Shown here: positions 33,293 through 42,234 of the stretch, one piece after another
How the letters are laid out: every line of letters starts with the position of its first letter
Numbering within the stretch: position 1 is the first letter of the stretch
Assembly: GCA_947503785.1 (NCBI GenBank)
Contig: CANNFB010000002.1
Coordinates: forward strand, 298,294-362,293
Origin: an uncultured Campylobacterales bacterium
Lineage (GTDB): Bacteria; Campylobacterota; Campylobacteria; Campylobacterales; Arcobacteraceae
DNA: 64,000 nucleotides
Direction: 5' to 3'
Made by a program: the position numbers and the translations under genes
Notes under the pieces: generated by a model
What the model was told of the DNA's origin: nothing
The model's input: the letters and a program-made list of their open reading frames with translations, nothing else
Database searches by the model: none

Positions 33293-35083
33293 TTAAGAAA
33301 TATACTCTTTCTTAAACCATAAAGAAAATATAAATAAAGAATAAAAGTGTTGCTTGAACTTTCTTTTTAAGGATAATTCATATATATGCCTTATATACGT
33401 TTCATTAAATAAATTAGTTGTATTATTTACATCAATTACTAGTTCCAGCATAGATTTTCCATATTCTTCATTTAACCATTCATTAAAAGGAGAGTTAAAA
33501 CCTTTTTTTGTTCTATTTATAATAGTTTCAGGGATATATTTTGCTGCAATTTGTTTTAGTAAATGTTTATTTGTATTACCAACTTTTATTGATGACTCAA
33601 CAGAAAACATATAATTAACTAAATTAAAATCTAAAAAGGGAGTTCGAACTTCAAGAGAATTTCTCATAGAAATTCTATCAACTTTTGACAAAAGAGATTC
33701 TCCAAGCCAAATTTTTAAATCAATATAACTCATCCAGTCAACTGGGTCATTTTTTGGTTTTTCAGCTTTATAAGAGGGAACCTTCGTAAAAAGTTTTTTT
33801 CTTTGAATGTCAGTATAAATCTCTCCAAAAGAATTATATAAAGTTTGTTTTTTTACAATTCGTCGTAAGTACTCACTCTCTTTAGTATTGTTTTGTAAAG
33901 CAGAAATTATAGTGTTTAAAAACTCGTTTTGCCCACTTGATAATGTCTTTTCAAACTCATAATATTTTAAAAACTTAGAATAGTTATCATAACCTAAAAA
34001 AATCTCATCACTTCCTTCACCTGATAAAACAGTTTTAATTCCACTTTGATGAATTCTTTGAGATAGAATATTTAAAGGAATTGCAGCGCTATCTCCATGT
34101 GGTTCTTCTAAGGCATCTAATGTATCATGGAAGTTATCTATATACTCTTTTTTACCAATAATAACTGGATGATGATTTGAATTAATATGTTTTGCAGTTA
34201 TTTGTGCATAATCTAACTCACAATAGTTTTTATATTCATCGTAACCAACAGAGAAAGTATTGATTCTTTTTCCTGATATTTTTGTATAAAGGGCAGATAT
34301 TAGTGAGCTATCAATTCCCCCACTTAAAAGTGAAGCTACTTCAACATCTCCTACTAATCTGCTTTCTACACTTTTAAATAAAAGCTCTTCTATATCTTTT
34401 AGAGCAGTTGGTTCATCTTTAATTTTTTTATAGGTATTTATTTTATAAAATCGTTTTTTTACTAATTCATTTGACTTTGTTGGCTCATAAGTAAAATACG
34501 TTGCAGCTTCCAGTTTTAATATATTTTGATAAAAAGTATCTTCCCCATAAGAAACAAAATATTGTAAGTACTTATTTACAGCTACTTTATTTAAATTTGG
34601 TTTCTTATCAAGTAGTTTTAAAATAGATTTTATAGAAGAAGAAAAGATAAACTTATTATCTTTAAAATAGTAAAAAAATGGTTTCTTGCCATATCTATCT
34701 CTTGCACAAAAATACTTTTCTTTTTTCATATCATAGATACAAAATGAAAACATACCATTTAATTTATTTAAAAAGTCTGTTTGATATTTTTGATAAAGTC
34801 TAATCAAAACTTCAGTATCCGAAGCTGTTTTACACTCTAGTTGCTCATCAATTATTAGCTGTTTATAGTTATATATTTCACCATTAAAAACAATTAAAAT
34901 ATCATCATAAACCATAGGCTGATTTGCTTCTTCATCTAAGTCAATAATTGCAAGCCGTGTATGACCAAACTCTTTATTTTCAACTTTTACACTTTTTTGA
35001 TGGTCTGGACCTCTATTGTTTAAAACCTCTAAAGAAGAAGCAAAGTTATTTGATAAAAAATTTGTACCTAAAATTCCACACAT
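33293..35083 (-). CDS. asnB: asparagine synthase (glutamine-hydrolysing)
   Basis: A 596-aa enzyme that amidates aspartate using glutamine and ATP. The N-terminal glutaminase domain begins MCGILG, with C2 as nucleophile after Met removal. LNNRGPDHQ, TRLAIIDLD and FNGEIYNYKQL are further Ntn-hydrolase motifs. The C-terminal synthetase domain has the PP-loop ASLLSGGIDSSLISALY, LSGEGSDEIFLGY and SLEVRTPFLDF. In many bacteria such AsnB-type proteins also act in surface polysaccharide clusters, but no such genes are nearby. The AEC carrier gene precedes it by 8 nt and may share its transcript. Confidence 0.93.
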   Translation of the reverse strand: MCGILGTNFLSNNFASSLEVLNNRGPDHQKSVKVENKEFGHTRLAIIDLDEEANQPMVYDDILIVFNGEIYNYKQLIIDEQLECKTASDTEVLIRLYQKYQTDFLNKLNGMFSFCIYDMKKEKYFCARDRYGKKPFFYYFKDNKFIFSSSIKSILKLLDKKPNLNKVAVNKYLQYFVSYGEDTFYQNILKLEAATYFTYEPTKSNELVKKRFYKINTYKKIKDEPTALKDIEELLFKSVESRLVGDVEVASLLSGGIDSSLISALYTKISGKRINTFSVGYDEYKNYCELDYAQITAKHINSNHHPVIIGKKEYIDNFHDTLDALEEPHGDSAAIPLNILSQRIHQSGIKTVLSGEGSDEIFLGYDNYSKFLKYYEFEKTLSSGQNEFLNTIISALQNNTKESEYLRRIVKKQTLYNSFGEIYTDIQRKKLFTKVPSYKAEKPKNDPVDWMSYIDLKIWLGESLLSKVDRISMRNSLEVRTPFLDFNLVNYMFSVESSIKVGNTNKHLLKQIAAKYIPETIINRTKKGFNSPFNEWLNEEYGKSMLELVIDVNNTTNLFNETYIRHIYELSLKRKFKQHFYSLFIFSLWFKKEYIS

Positions 35084-35091
35084 AATAAAAC

Positions 35092-36009
35092 CTACTTAAT
35101 AAAATATTCAATGATTTGAATATAAGGATATAAGAAAAAAACAAAGATAATAGATGATATTAAAATAGAAGCTGTAATATCATAGGGTTTACAGTTATAT
35201 AAAGCAGCTAAATTCACATTATTAACAGCAAGTGGTACCATTAGTTCCATAATTAAAATAGAGGCTACATAAGCGTTTAAATCAGTAAAAACTAAAATTA
35301 CGAAAATTCCAAATAATGGTAAGAAAATATGTTTAACAAAGCTTATATGTAAAGATGCATACCAAGGCATTGCCTTTATTTTTATTTTTGATAAATACAT
35401 CCCAAAAATTAGTAATTGGATTACCATAGATGCATAAGCACCCATTTCTAAAGCAGTATAAATATTTTTATTTATTCCTACTTCAGAATAATTTACCAAT
35501 AAAGCTAACAAAGCAAACCAAATTCCAGGTATTTTTAAAATTGAAAAGATTGCTTCTTTTAATGAGAATTGCTCTCTTGCAAAAAAATAAACTGAAAAGA
35601 TATAAATAAATAAAATATTCGCAATATTAATTATACTTGTATAAGGAACAGAGGCAATACCAAAAAGTGCAATTCCTAAAGGAATCCCAAGGTTACCGGT
35701 ATTTCCTACTAATGAAGTTGCTAAATAGATTGATTGATCTTGTCTTGTTTTAAATATCTTTTTATTAATAAGAAGTAATATAATTAAAGCAATTAAAACA
35801 ACTGCTAAATAGACAAGTGGAGAAGCTATAAAGGCATAATCAATAGGAGCTTTTGTTAATCCCCAAAATATTAATATAGGTTGAAAAAAATACAAAGATA
35901 AGAGAACTAATGTTCTTTCATTAATTTCTCCATCAAAGATTTTCTTAGCTACAAAGCCTATTAAAATAAAAAAATAAATTGGTAGAACAGATAAAATAGC
36001 TTCGATTAT
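35092..36009 (-). CDS. AEC (auxin efflux carrier) family transporter, apparent non-canonical ATA start
   Basis: Membrane carrier of about ten helices, related to YwkB/MdcF malonate and organic-acid carriers. ATSLVGNTGNLGIPLGIALFG is typical. The first canonical start (TTG at 35895) would remove helix 1. The frame is open upstream to a stop at 36034-36036 and encodes IIEAILSVLPIYFFILIGFV then AKKIFDGEINERTLVLLSL, the normal AEC N-terminus, giving 305 aa. No ATG, GTG or TTG occurs there, but AGGAAT sits 4-5 nt before ATA at 36009, where a single G-to-A change from ATG would explain the sequence. The function is probably organic-acid transport. Confidence 0.75.
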   Translation of the reverse strand: MIEAILSVLPIYFFILIGFVAKKIFDGEINERTLVLLSLYFFQPILIFWGLTKAPIDYAFIASPLVYLAVVLIALIILLLINKKIFKTRQDQSIYLATSLVGNTGNLGIPLGIALFGIASVPYTSIINIANILFIYIFSVYFFAREQFSLKEAIFSILKIPGIWFALLALLVNYSEVGINKNIYTALEMGAYASMVIQLLIFGMYLSKIKIKAMPWYASLHISFVKHIFLPLFGIFVILVFTDLNAYVASILIMELMVPLAVNNVNLAALYNCKPYDITASILISSIIFVFFLYPYIQIIEYFIK

Positions 36010-36085
36010 AAAATTCCTATTTTTTTTGTGATTTTATCATAAAGTAATAAAATCTTTCAGATAGAATAAAGGAAAGAGGATTTAC

Positions 36086-36110
36086 GCTTAAGTAGAAAAC
36101 CTACTTAAGC
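36086..36110. terminator. stem-loop at the 3' end of the phosphate transporter gene
   Basis: GCTTAAGTAG (36086-36095) pairs perfectly with CTACTTAAGC (36101-36110) around a 5-nt loop. The stop codon of the Pit-type gene is inside the stem. No long T-run follows, so termination may be weak. Confidence 0.5.
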
Positions 36111-37685
36111 CATTACACCTTTTATCATAAAGAACACAGCAGCTGATAACATTGCAGCAGCAGGAACAGTTATAACCCATGCAGCAATGATTTTTTTAAC
36201 TGCATCTCTTTTTACATATTTAATACTTTTTGCTTCTTTAACATCTTTTTTCTCTTGTTTAACAATCTCTTGCTTCTCTTCAATACCTTTATAAAGTTCA
36301 ACAATTCTTACATAATTAGTTTTTGATTTAGATTCTATTTTTTCTAATTCATCAAGCTCTTTAGTCATAGAATCTAACTCTTTTTTATGTTTTTTAAACT
36401 TTTTTCTTAAGCCTTGCAAAAATCTTGTTTCGTTTGAATCTAGATATTCTCTTAAAAAACCAACTCCAAATACTCCACCAACTGCAATATGAGTTGAAGA
36501 AACAGGAAGTCCTAATTGAGAAGCAATAATAACAGTAATAGATGCTGCCATTGCAATAGCATAAGCTCTCATTTGGTCTAATTCTGTTATTTCTGAACCA
36601 ACAGTTTTAATAAGTTTTGGACCATATAAAGCAAGTCCAACTGCAATTCCTAAAGCTCCAACTGCCATTACCCAAAAAGGAATAGCAACTTTTGAAGAAA
36701 CTCCAGAATTCATAACTGCATCATTAATAGCAGCTAATGGTCCAATTGCATTTGCAACATCATTTGCACCATGTGCAAATGATAAAAGTGCAGCTGCAAA
36801 AATTAAAGGTACTGTAAATAATCTATTTACACCAACTCTTGAATTTTCTAATTTACTAGCAGCTTTTGCTATTAATGGCTTTACAAGAACATAAGCAATC
36901 ACAGCAATTACTAATGCAATTCCAGCAGCTGTAAAAAATTCTAATTTAATTAATCTTTTAAAACCTTTTAAAATAAGATAAGTAGAAAATGCCCAAGTCA
37001 TAACTGCAATTAAATAAGGAACAATAATCTTTGCTGAAGAAACCATATCTTTTTTATAAACAATCTTAGTTTTTATAAAATAAAGAAAAGCAGCGGCGAT
37101 TATACCACCTAGAAGAGGTGAAATAACCCAAGAAGAAGCAATTTTTCCCATTGTTCCCCAATCAACAATTCCAAATCCTGCAGCAGCAATACCTGCACCC
37201 ATAACACCACCAACGATTGAGTGAGTAGTTGAAACAGGAGCTCCTATAGATGTAGCAAAATTAAGCCAAAGTGCTGCAGATAATAAAGCAGCCGTCATAG
37301 CCCAAATAAATATTTGAGGATCGGAGATTAACTCAGGATTAATAATCCCTTTTTTAATAGTATTTACAACATCACCACCTGCAACAAAAGCACCTAGAGC
37401 TTCAAATGTTGCAGCAATTATAATTGCCCACATCATTGTCATAGCTTTTGAACCAACAGCAGGTCCAACATTATTTGCAACATCATTTGCACCAATATTC
37501 ATAGCCATATAAGCCCCAAATACTGCACCTATAACTAAAAATGTATTGTTTGGTACATCACCGTGTGAATTGTATGACCATAAAAATACAACTACTATAA
37601 AAAGTAAAGCAAGTGAAAGTTTAGCAAAGCTTGAAACTGTTTTTTCAGTAGCTTTATCTAGTGTGTCGAAAGTTTTAATATCCAA
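36105..37685 (-). CDS. pit: PiT family inorganic phosphate transporter
   Basis: A 526-aa low-affinity phosphate (or metal-phosphate) permease. The two PiT signature repeats are present: AMNIGANDVANNVGPAVGSKAM near residue 58 (read with the GANDVANN core) and ALLSFAHGANDVANAIGPLAA near residue 300. GAPVSTTHSIVGG and LPVSSTHIAVGGVFG are the matching helix pairs. A charged cytoplasmic segment (about residues 425-495, Lys/Glu-rich coiled coil) precedes the last helix. The start is TTG at 37685, with AAAAGG upstream. There are no pho regulatory genes in the window. Confidence 0.92.
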   Translation of the reverse strand: MDIKTFDTLDKATEKTVSSFAKLSLALLFIVVVFLWSYNSHGDVPNNTFLVIGAVFGAYMAMNIGANDVANNVGPAVGSKAMTMMWAIIIAATFEALGAFVAGGDVVNTIKKGIINPELISDPQIFIWAMTAALLSAALWLNFATSIGAPVSTTHSIVGGVMGAGIAAAGFGIVDWGTMGKIASSWVISPLLGGIIAAAFLYFIKTKIVYKKDMVSSAKIIVPYLIAVMTWAFSTYLILKGFKRLIKLEFFTAAGIALVIAVIAYVLVKPLIAKAASKLENSRVGVNRLFTVPLIFAAALLSFAHGANDVANAIGPLAAINDAVMNSGVSSKVAIPFWVMAVGALGIAVGLALYGPKLIKTVGSEITELDQMRAYAIAMAASITVIIASQLGLPVSSTHIAVGGVFGVGFLREYLDSNETRFLQGLRKKFKKHKKELDSMTKELDELEKIESKSKTNYVRIVELYKGIEEKQEIVKQEKKDVKEAKSIKYVKRDAVKKIIAAWVITVPAAAMLSAAVFFMIKGVMA

Positions 37686-37995
37686 AGGAAGCCTTTTGTA
37701 ACCATTTTGTAATTTTAAATGGCTAGCATTTTAGTAGAAAGTCCCTTATTAAAACTTTAATAAAGCTTAATCTAATTATAGATAACCTATGTAAAATATA
37801 AGAAATATCTATAAAATATGACTAAAGAATTTTCAAATTTGACAATAAAACAAACTAAAAAGAAAAGGAATTTATAAAAATATTGTAAAAATTACAAGAA
37901 TAATAAGAAGTAAGATAATATAGAATGAAATTTATTATATGTTTAGAAACGAGTTACTGTAGTTAAAATTAAAAAAATGATAGAAAGAAGAGAAT
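37686..37995. other. 310-bp gene-free stretch between pit and deaD
   Basis: This very AT-rich stretch lies upstream of pit and downstream of the helicase gene, both leftward. No open frame with a ribosome-binding site, tRNA-like fold or T-tailed hairpin was found. A short palindrome CTTTAATAAAG lies near 37755. Promoter sequences for pit are expected in the right part, but no convincing TATAAT-like box could be singled out. Confidence 0.5.
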
Positions 37996-39579
37996 TTAAC
38001 CTCTACTTCTATTTCTATCACCACTTGGTCTACCTTCTGATCTACCACCAGAACGACTATCAGGTCTTCCACCGCCAGATCTACCATCACGATTTCCACC
38101 AGAACGACCATCTGATCTACCACCAGATCTTCCGTCTGATCTTCCACCAGAACGACCATCAGATCTTCCACCACCAGATCTTCCACCTCGGTTTCCGCCT
38201 CGGTATCCACCACCTCGACCACCTCTATGACCTCTATCATCTCCACCGCCTCTTTGAGCGTTTTCAATTAATCTTTTGATGTCACTTTCAGTTTTACCAA
38301 TAGTATTGTTACCTTTTACGTAAGTAGAAGAAGCAACCATTGAAGCTAATTTGAATGCAATTGTAGAAATATCAAACTCTTCTTTTAATTCTTCAACTAA
38401 TTCTAAAGCATAATCTTTAATATCTTGCTCAGAAATTTTACCTTTTAAATCTGCAACTTTTTTAACTTTAACAGAATCAATATCTGGAACTATCTTACCT
38501 TCAAGTTTAGTACCAATATTTTTTTCAATTTTTTGAAGCATTCTAAATTCGTGAGGTGTTACAATTGAAACTGCAGAACCTTCTTTTCCTGCTCTACCAG
38601 TTCTACCAATTCTGTGTACATAAGACTCAGAATCAAATGGTAAGTGGTAGTTAAATACGTGAGAAACATCATTTACATCAAGTCCACGTGCAGCAACATC
38701 TGTAGCAATTAAGATTTCTAATTTAGATGATTTGAATGCTCTAATACATTCTTCTCTTTGTCTTTGCTCCATATCACCATGAAGACCTTTAGCCATAAAT
38801 CCTTGAGAAACTAAGAAAGTAGATAATCTATCAACTTCTTTTTTTGTTCTACAGAAAATAATTGATTTTGTAGGATTTTTAAAATCGTATAATCTAATTA
38901 AAGCATCATCTCTTTCTCTTTCATCAACAACATAATAAGTTTGTTTAATCATAGAGTTAGTAACATCTTTTTTAGTTAATGTAACAAATTCTGGTTCTTT
39001 TAAAATTGTTTGAGCAAGTCTTTTGATAGCTTGAGGCATAGTTGCAGAGAATAATAATGTTTGTCTTTCACTTGGCATAAATGTAAAGATTTCTTTAATA
39101 TCATCTAAGAATCCCATATCAAGCATTTCATCAGCTTCATCTAAAATTACAAAAGCTGGATCAATCTTAATTTTTCCACCTCTTAATAAATCTAAAAATC
39201 TACCTGGAGTTGCTACAATAATTGAAGCTCTGTCGATATTTCTTAATTGCATTGAATAAGATTGTCCACCATATACAGTTGCTGTATTAAAGTTTAAGTT
39301 CTTACCAAATCTAAATAATTCATCTGATACTTGCATCGCAAGTTCTCTTGTTGGAACAATAACAACTGTTTCAACACCTTTTTGTCCCTTCATCATATTA
39401 ATAACTGGAAGTCCAAATGCAGCAGTTTTACCTGTACCTGTATGAGCTTGTCCTACCATATCTTTACCAGCTAAAACAATAGGAATTGCTTCTTGTTGAA
39501 TTGGACTTGGTTCTTTGAATCCTGCGCTGTCGATTGCTTTTTGTAACTGTTCTTTAAAATTAAAATCGTTAAAAGTCAT
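37996..39579 (-). CDS. DEAD-box RNA helicase with RGG-like repetitive tail
   Basis: A 527-aa ATP-dependent RNA helicase of the DeaD/CsdA/RhlE group. The Q motif (FKEPSPIQQEAIP), AHTGTGKTAAF, PTRELAMQ, ILDEADEMLDMGF, LLFSATMP, ATDVAARGLDV and HRIGRTGRAG are all present. After a linker (about 380-450), the last ~75 residues are tandem Gly/Arg/Ser/Asp repeats (RSGGRSDG-type units), an RNA-binding low-complexity tail likely to promote RNA annealing or condensate formation. A 240-bp upstream gap suggests a long 5' leader, as is common for autoregulated cold-shock helicases. The usual name deaD/rhlE is uncertain, so no symbol is given. Confidence 0.92.
   Translation of the reverse strand: MTFNDFNFKEQLQKAIDSAGFKEPSPIQQEAIPIVLAGKDMVGQAHTGTGKTAAFGLPVINMMKGQKGVETVVIVPTRELAMQVSDELFRFGKNLNFNTATVYGGQSYSMQLRNIDRASIIVATPGRFLDLLRGGKIKIDPAFVILDEADEMLDMGFLDDIKEIFTFMPSERQTLLFSATMPQAIKRLAQTILKEPEFVTLTKKDVTNSMIKQTYYVVDERERDDALIRLYDFKNPTKSIIFCRTKKEVDRLSTFLVSQGFMAKGLHGDMEQRQREECIRAFKSSKLEILIATDVAARGLDVNDVSHVFNYHLPFDSESYVHRIGRTGRAGKEGSAVSIVTPHEFRMLQKIEKNIGTKLEGKIVPDIDSVKVKKVADLKGKISEQDIKDYALELVEELKEEFDISTIAFKLASMVASSTYVKGNNTIGKTESDIKRLIENAQRGGGDDRGHRGGRGGGYRGGNRGGRSGGGRSDGRSGGRSDGRSGGRSDGRSGGNRDGRSGGGRPDSRSGGRSEGRPSGDRNRSRG
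38000..38225 (-). repeat. short tandem repeats encoding the RGG/SGGRSDG tail
   Basis: The 3' end of the helicase gene consists of degenerate 12-24 bp units (ccaccagaacgaccatc- and gatctaccaccag-like) repeated about ten times. The repeats open long artificial reading frames on the plus strand and in another minus frame; those are not genes. Confidence 0.75.
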
Positions 39580-39793
39580 TTTTTACCTTAGTATGTATTT
39601 ATAAAATTGATACACACGTTTATATAAGTTGGATTTAATCCCATTAATGCACGAATAACGTACTTCTAATCTTGTAAAATTTAGTTAGATTATCAAAAGT
39701 AAATCTTTGAAGGTCTTATTATCAAAGTTGAATGGGTATATATATGTGTATAATTTTGCGGATTATAGCTAGTTTAATATAAAATTAAGCTTT

Positions 39794-39821
39794 AAGAAAT
39801 AGGAAATTAATCCTATTTCTT
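39794..39821 (-). terminator. stem-loop at the end of accC
   Basis: AAGAAATAGGA (39794-39804) and TCCTATTTCTT (39811-39821) form an 11-bp perfect stem with a 6-nt loop, overlapping the accC stop codon. On the minus strand it is followed after AAAGC by TTAATTTTAT, a modest T-rich tail. Confidence 0.6.
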
Positions 39822-41172
39822 AGATATCGTCAAGCGATTTGTAGTTTTCTAAGTATTTTGTATCGTAGTTATTTGAGATAAAATCTTCATTTTCCATCAT
39901 TTTTTTATGGAATGGAATAGTAGTTCTAATTCCTTCAACTTCAAACTCATTTAAAGCTCTTTTCATAATGTTAATAGCTTTTTCTCTATCTCTTCCCCAA
40001 ACAATCAGTTTTCCAACCATTGAATCATAATAAGGAGGAACAACATATCCAGCGTAAAGATGAGAATCAACTCTTACATTTCTTCCACCAGGAACCATCC
40101 ATTGTGTTACTTTACCTGGACTTGGTAAAAATGAATTTGGATCTTCTGCTGTGATTCTTACTTCAATAGCATGACCTCTAAATTTAATTTTTTCTTGAGG
40201 TGGTAATTCTTCACCTTGAGCAACTTTAATCATTAACTCAACAATATCAATTCCACTTACCATTTCAGAAACAGGATGCTCAACTTGAAGTCTTGTATTC
40301 ATTTCCATAAAGTAAATATTTTGTTTATCATCTGCTAAAAATTCGAAAGTTCCAGCACCTTCATATTTTAAATATTTAGTTGCATCAACAGCAACTTTAT
40401 GTAAATGTGCTCTAGTTTCATCATTTAATAAAATTGCTGGTGATTCTTCAATAACTTTTTGATGTCTTCTTTGAAGTGAACAATCTCGTTCACCTATATG
40501 AATAGCATTACCATGAGAATCTCCAATAACTTGAACTTCAATATGTCTTGGATTATTAATAAATCGCTCTAAGTACATAGTACCATCACCAAATGCAGCT
40601 AATGCTTCAGAAGATGCTGCCATAAATAATTGGTCAAAATCTTCAGCAGTATTAACAAGTCTCATTCCTCTTCCACCACCACCAGCAGATGCTTTAGCCA
40701 TAATTGGATATCCAATTTCAGCAGCAACTTTTCTACCTTCTTCTAGTGAGTGAACTGCACCATCTGAACCTGGAACTACAGGAACTCCGGCTTTAACCAT
40801 TTCATTTTTGGCTTTTGATTTATCAGCCATTTTTTCCATTACTTCAACAGAAGGACCGATAAATTTAATATTATGAAGTCTACAAATTTCAACAAAATCT
40901 TGGTTTTCAGATAAGAAACCATAACCTGGGAAAATAGCGTCACAACCCGTCATTTCCGCAGCTGTTATTAATGCAGGAATATTTAAGTATGAATCAGCAG
41001 ATTTAACTCCACCAATACAAACAGCCTCATCAGCATGTTTTAAATAAGATGCATTTTTATCACCAGCAGAATAAACTGCTACTGATTTTTTACCCATTTC
41101 TCTAATAGTTCGAATAGCTCTTTGAACTATTTCTCCTCTATTAGCAATTAGTATTTTTTTAATTTCAGCCAT
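39820..41172 (-). CDS. accC: acetyl-CoA carboxylase, biotin carboxylase subunit
   Basis: A 450-aa ATP-grasp enzyme that carboxylates biotin on AccB, the first step of fatty acid synthesis. Features are KILIANRGEIVQRAIRTI at the N-terminus, the glycine-rich flap MAKASAGGGGRGMR, HIGERDCSLQRRHQKVIEE, and EMNTRLQVEHPVSEM with the catalytic Arg/Glu residues. The C-terminal domain ends near YYDSMVGKLIVWG and GIRTTIPFHKKMM. It follows accB by 12 nt. AccA and AccD are not here, as is usual. Confidence 0.96.
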   Translation of the reverse strand: MAEIKKILIANRGEIVQRAIRTIREMGKKSVAVYSAGDKNASYLKHADEAVCIGGVKSADSYLNIPALITAAEMTGCDAIFPGYGFLSENQDFVEICRLHNIKFIGPSVEVMEKMADKSKAKNEMVKAGVPVVPGSDGAVHSLEEGRKVAAEIGYPIMAKASAGGGGRGMRLVNTAEDFDQLFMAASSEALAAFGDGTMYLERFINNPRHIEVQVIGDSHGNAIHIGERDCSLQRRHQKVIEESPAILLNDETRAHLHKVAVDATKYLKYEGAGTFEFLADDKQNIYFMEMNTRLQVEHPVSEMVSGIDIVELMIKVAQGEELPPQEKIKFRGHAIEVRITAEDPNSFLPSPGKVTQWMVPGGRNVRVDSHLYAGYVVPPYYDSMVGKLIVWGRDREKAINIMKRALNEFEVEGIRTTIPFHKKMMENEDFISNNYDTKYLENYKSLDDI

Positions 41173-41184
41173 ATCAAGCTTCTC

Positions 41185-41643
41185 TTAAATTTTTTCTACA
41201 GTAAAAATTGGCATGTCAAATTCAACAGGATCACCATCTTTTACTAACATTTCTACAATTTTACAATCAAATTCAGCTTCAACTTCATTCATAATTTTCA
41301 TTGCTTCTAAAATACATAAAGTTTGACCTTTTTTAACTGTATCTCCAACTTTAATGAATGCAGGAGCTTCTGGTGATGGTGAAGAATAATATGTTCCTAC
41401 CATTGGAGAATCAATAGTATCTCCAGCAAGTGCAGCAGGAGCAGCAGCAATAGGTGCAGAAGCATCAACAATTGGTGCAGCAGCAGGTGCAGTCATTACA
41501 GGTGCAGCTGCTGTAGTTACAACAGTACCACCTTCAAATCCAGTTTGCATAGATATCTCAAATTCACCATCTTTAACTTTTAATTTGTTTAATGCGCTTT
41601 TGTCAAATACTCTTATTAATTCTTTGATTTCTTTAAAATCCAT
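41185..41643 (-). CDS. accB: biotin carboxyl carrier protein of acetyl-CoA carboxylase
   Basis: A 152-aa biotin carrier. An N-terminal helical segment (MDFKEIKELIRVFDKSALNK) leads to an Ala/Pro-rich flexible linker (about residues 44-75). The C-terminal biotinyl domain carries the biotinylated lysine K116 in ILEAMKIMNEVEA and the thumb-like SPSPEAPAFIKVGD. It is the first gene of accBC and starts about 150 bp from the divergent deaminase gene. Confidence 0.95.
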   Translation of the reverse strand: MDFKEIKELIRVFDKSALNKLKVKDGEFEISMQTGFEGGTVVTTAAAPVMTAPAAAPIVDASAPIAAAPAALAGDTIDSPMVGTYYSSPSPEAPAFIKVGDTVKKGQTLCILEAMKIMNEVEAEFDCKIVEMLVKDGDPVEFDMPIFTVEKI

Positions 41644-41757
41644 AGTCAGCCTTTTTAATGTTTTACAAATTTTTCATATATTATCACAAGTTTAATTATA
41701 ATTTTATTTTTATAAAAATAAATAAGCTTAATTTAAGTTATATGGAATAATTTTTGC

Positions 41758-41763
41758 TATAAT
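41758..41763 (+). promoter_or_regulatory. -10 box (TATAAT) for the dCMP deaminase gene
   Basis: TTTTTGCTATAATTC, with a T-rich stretch directly before TATAAT, lies 27 nt before the ATG at 41791. This is the typical Campylobacterota sigma70 pattern. Confidence 0.65.
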
Positions 41764-41790
41764 TCAATAAATTTTTATAAAGGCACAGAA

Positions 41791-42231
41791 ATGTTAAAAG
41801 AGAAAACATTTATAAATATTGCAAAAGAAATTGCAAGTGCTTCAAAATGTGTATCAAAACAAGTTGGCGCAGTTATTGTAAAAGATGGAAGAATACTTTC
41901 TACTGGTTACAACGGAACTCCAACTGGATTTACAAATTGTAGTGATCACTGGAATGGCCAATACACAAAAGAGCACCATGATTGGTCAAAAACTTATGAA
42001 ATACATGCAGAAATGAATGCTATTATTTGGGCAGCAAGAAAAGGCATCAGCATAGAAGGTGCAACAATTTATGTAACATTAGAGCCTTGTAGTGAATGTT
42101 CAAAAAACTTAATAGCAAGTGGAATAAAAAGAATAGTATATGATAAAGCCTATGAACACACAAACTCAGAAGTTATTACAAAATTTTTAAAAGATAATAA
42201 CGTAGTAATTGAACAAATAGATAATTGCTAA
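41791..42231 (+). CDS. deoxycytidylate (dCMP) deaminase family protein
   Basis: A 146-aa zinc-dependent deaminase. The zinc site is H72-A-E74 (EIHAEMNAI) plus C100 and C103 (LEPCSECSKNL). STGYNGTPTGFTNCSDHW is characteristic of dCMP deaminases, which make dUMP for thymidylate synthesis. An internal insert (WNGQYTKEHHDWSK) shapes the nucleotide site. It is followed after 3 nt by a small methyltransferase gene. Deoxycytidylate is the likely substrate; free cytidine or a ComEB-like role is less likely. Confidence 0.85.
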   Translation: MLKEKTFINIAKEIASASKCVSKQVGAVIVKDGRILSTGYNGTPTGFTNCSDHWNGQYTKEHHDWSKTYEIHAEMNAIIWAARKGISIEGATIYVTLEPCSECSKNLIASGIKRIVYDKAYEHTNSEVITKFLKDNNVVIEQIDNC

Positions 42232-42234
42232 GCT

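Noticed and set aside
37935..38279. Val/Glu/Asp-rich and His/Tyr-rich frames over the helicase tail
   Set aside because: They arise from the tandem RGG-type repeats read in other frames; composition is artificial and no start signals are present.
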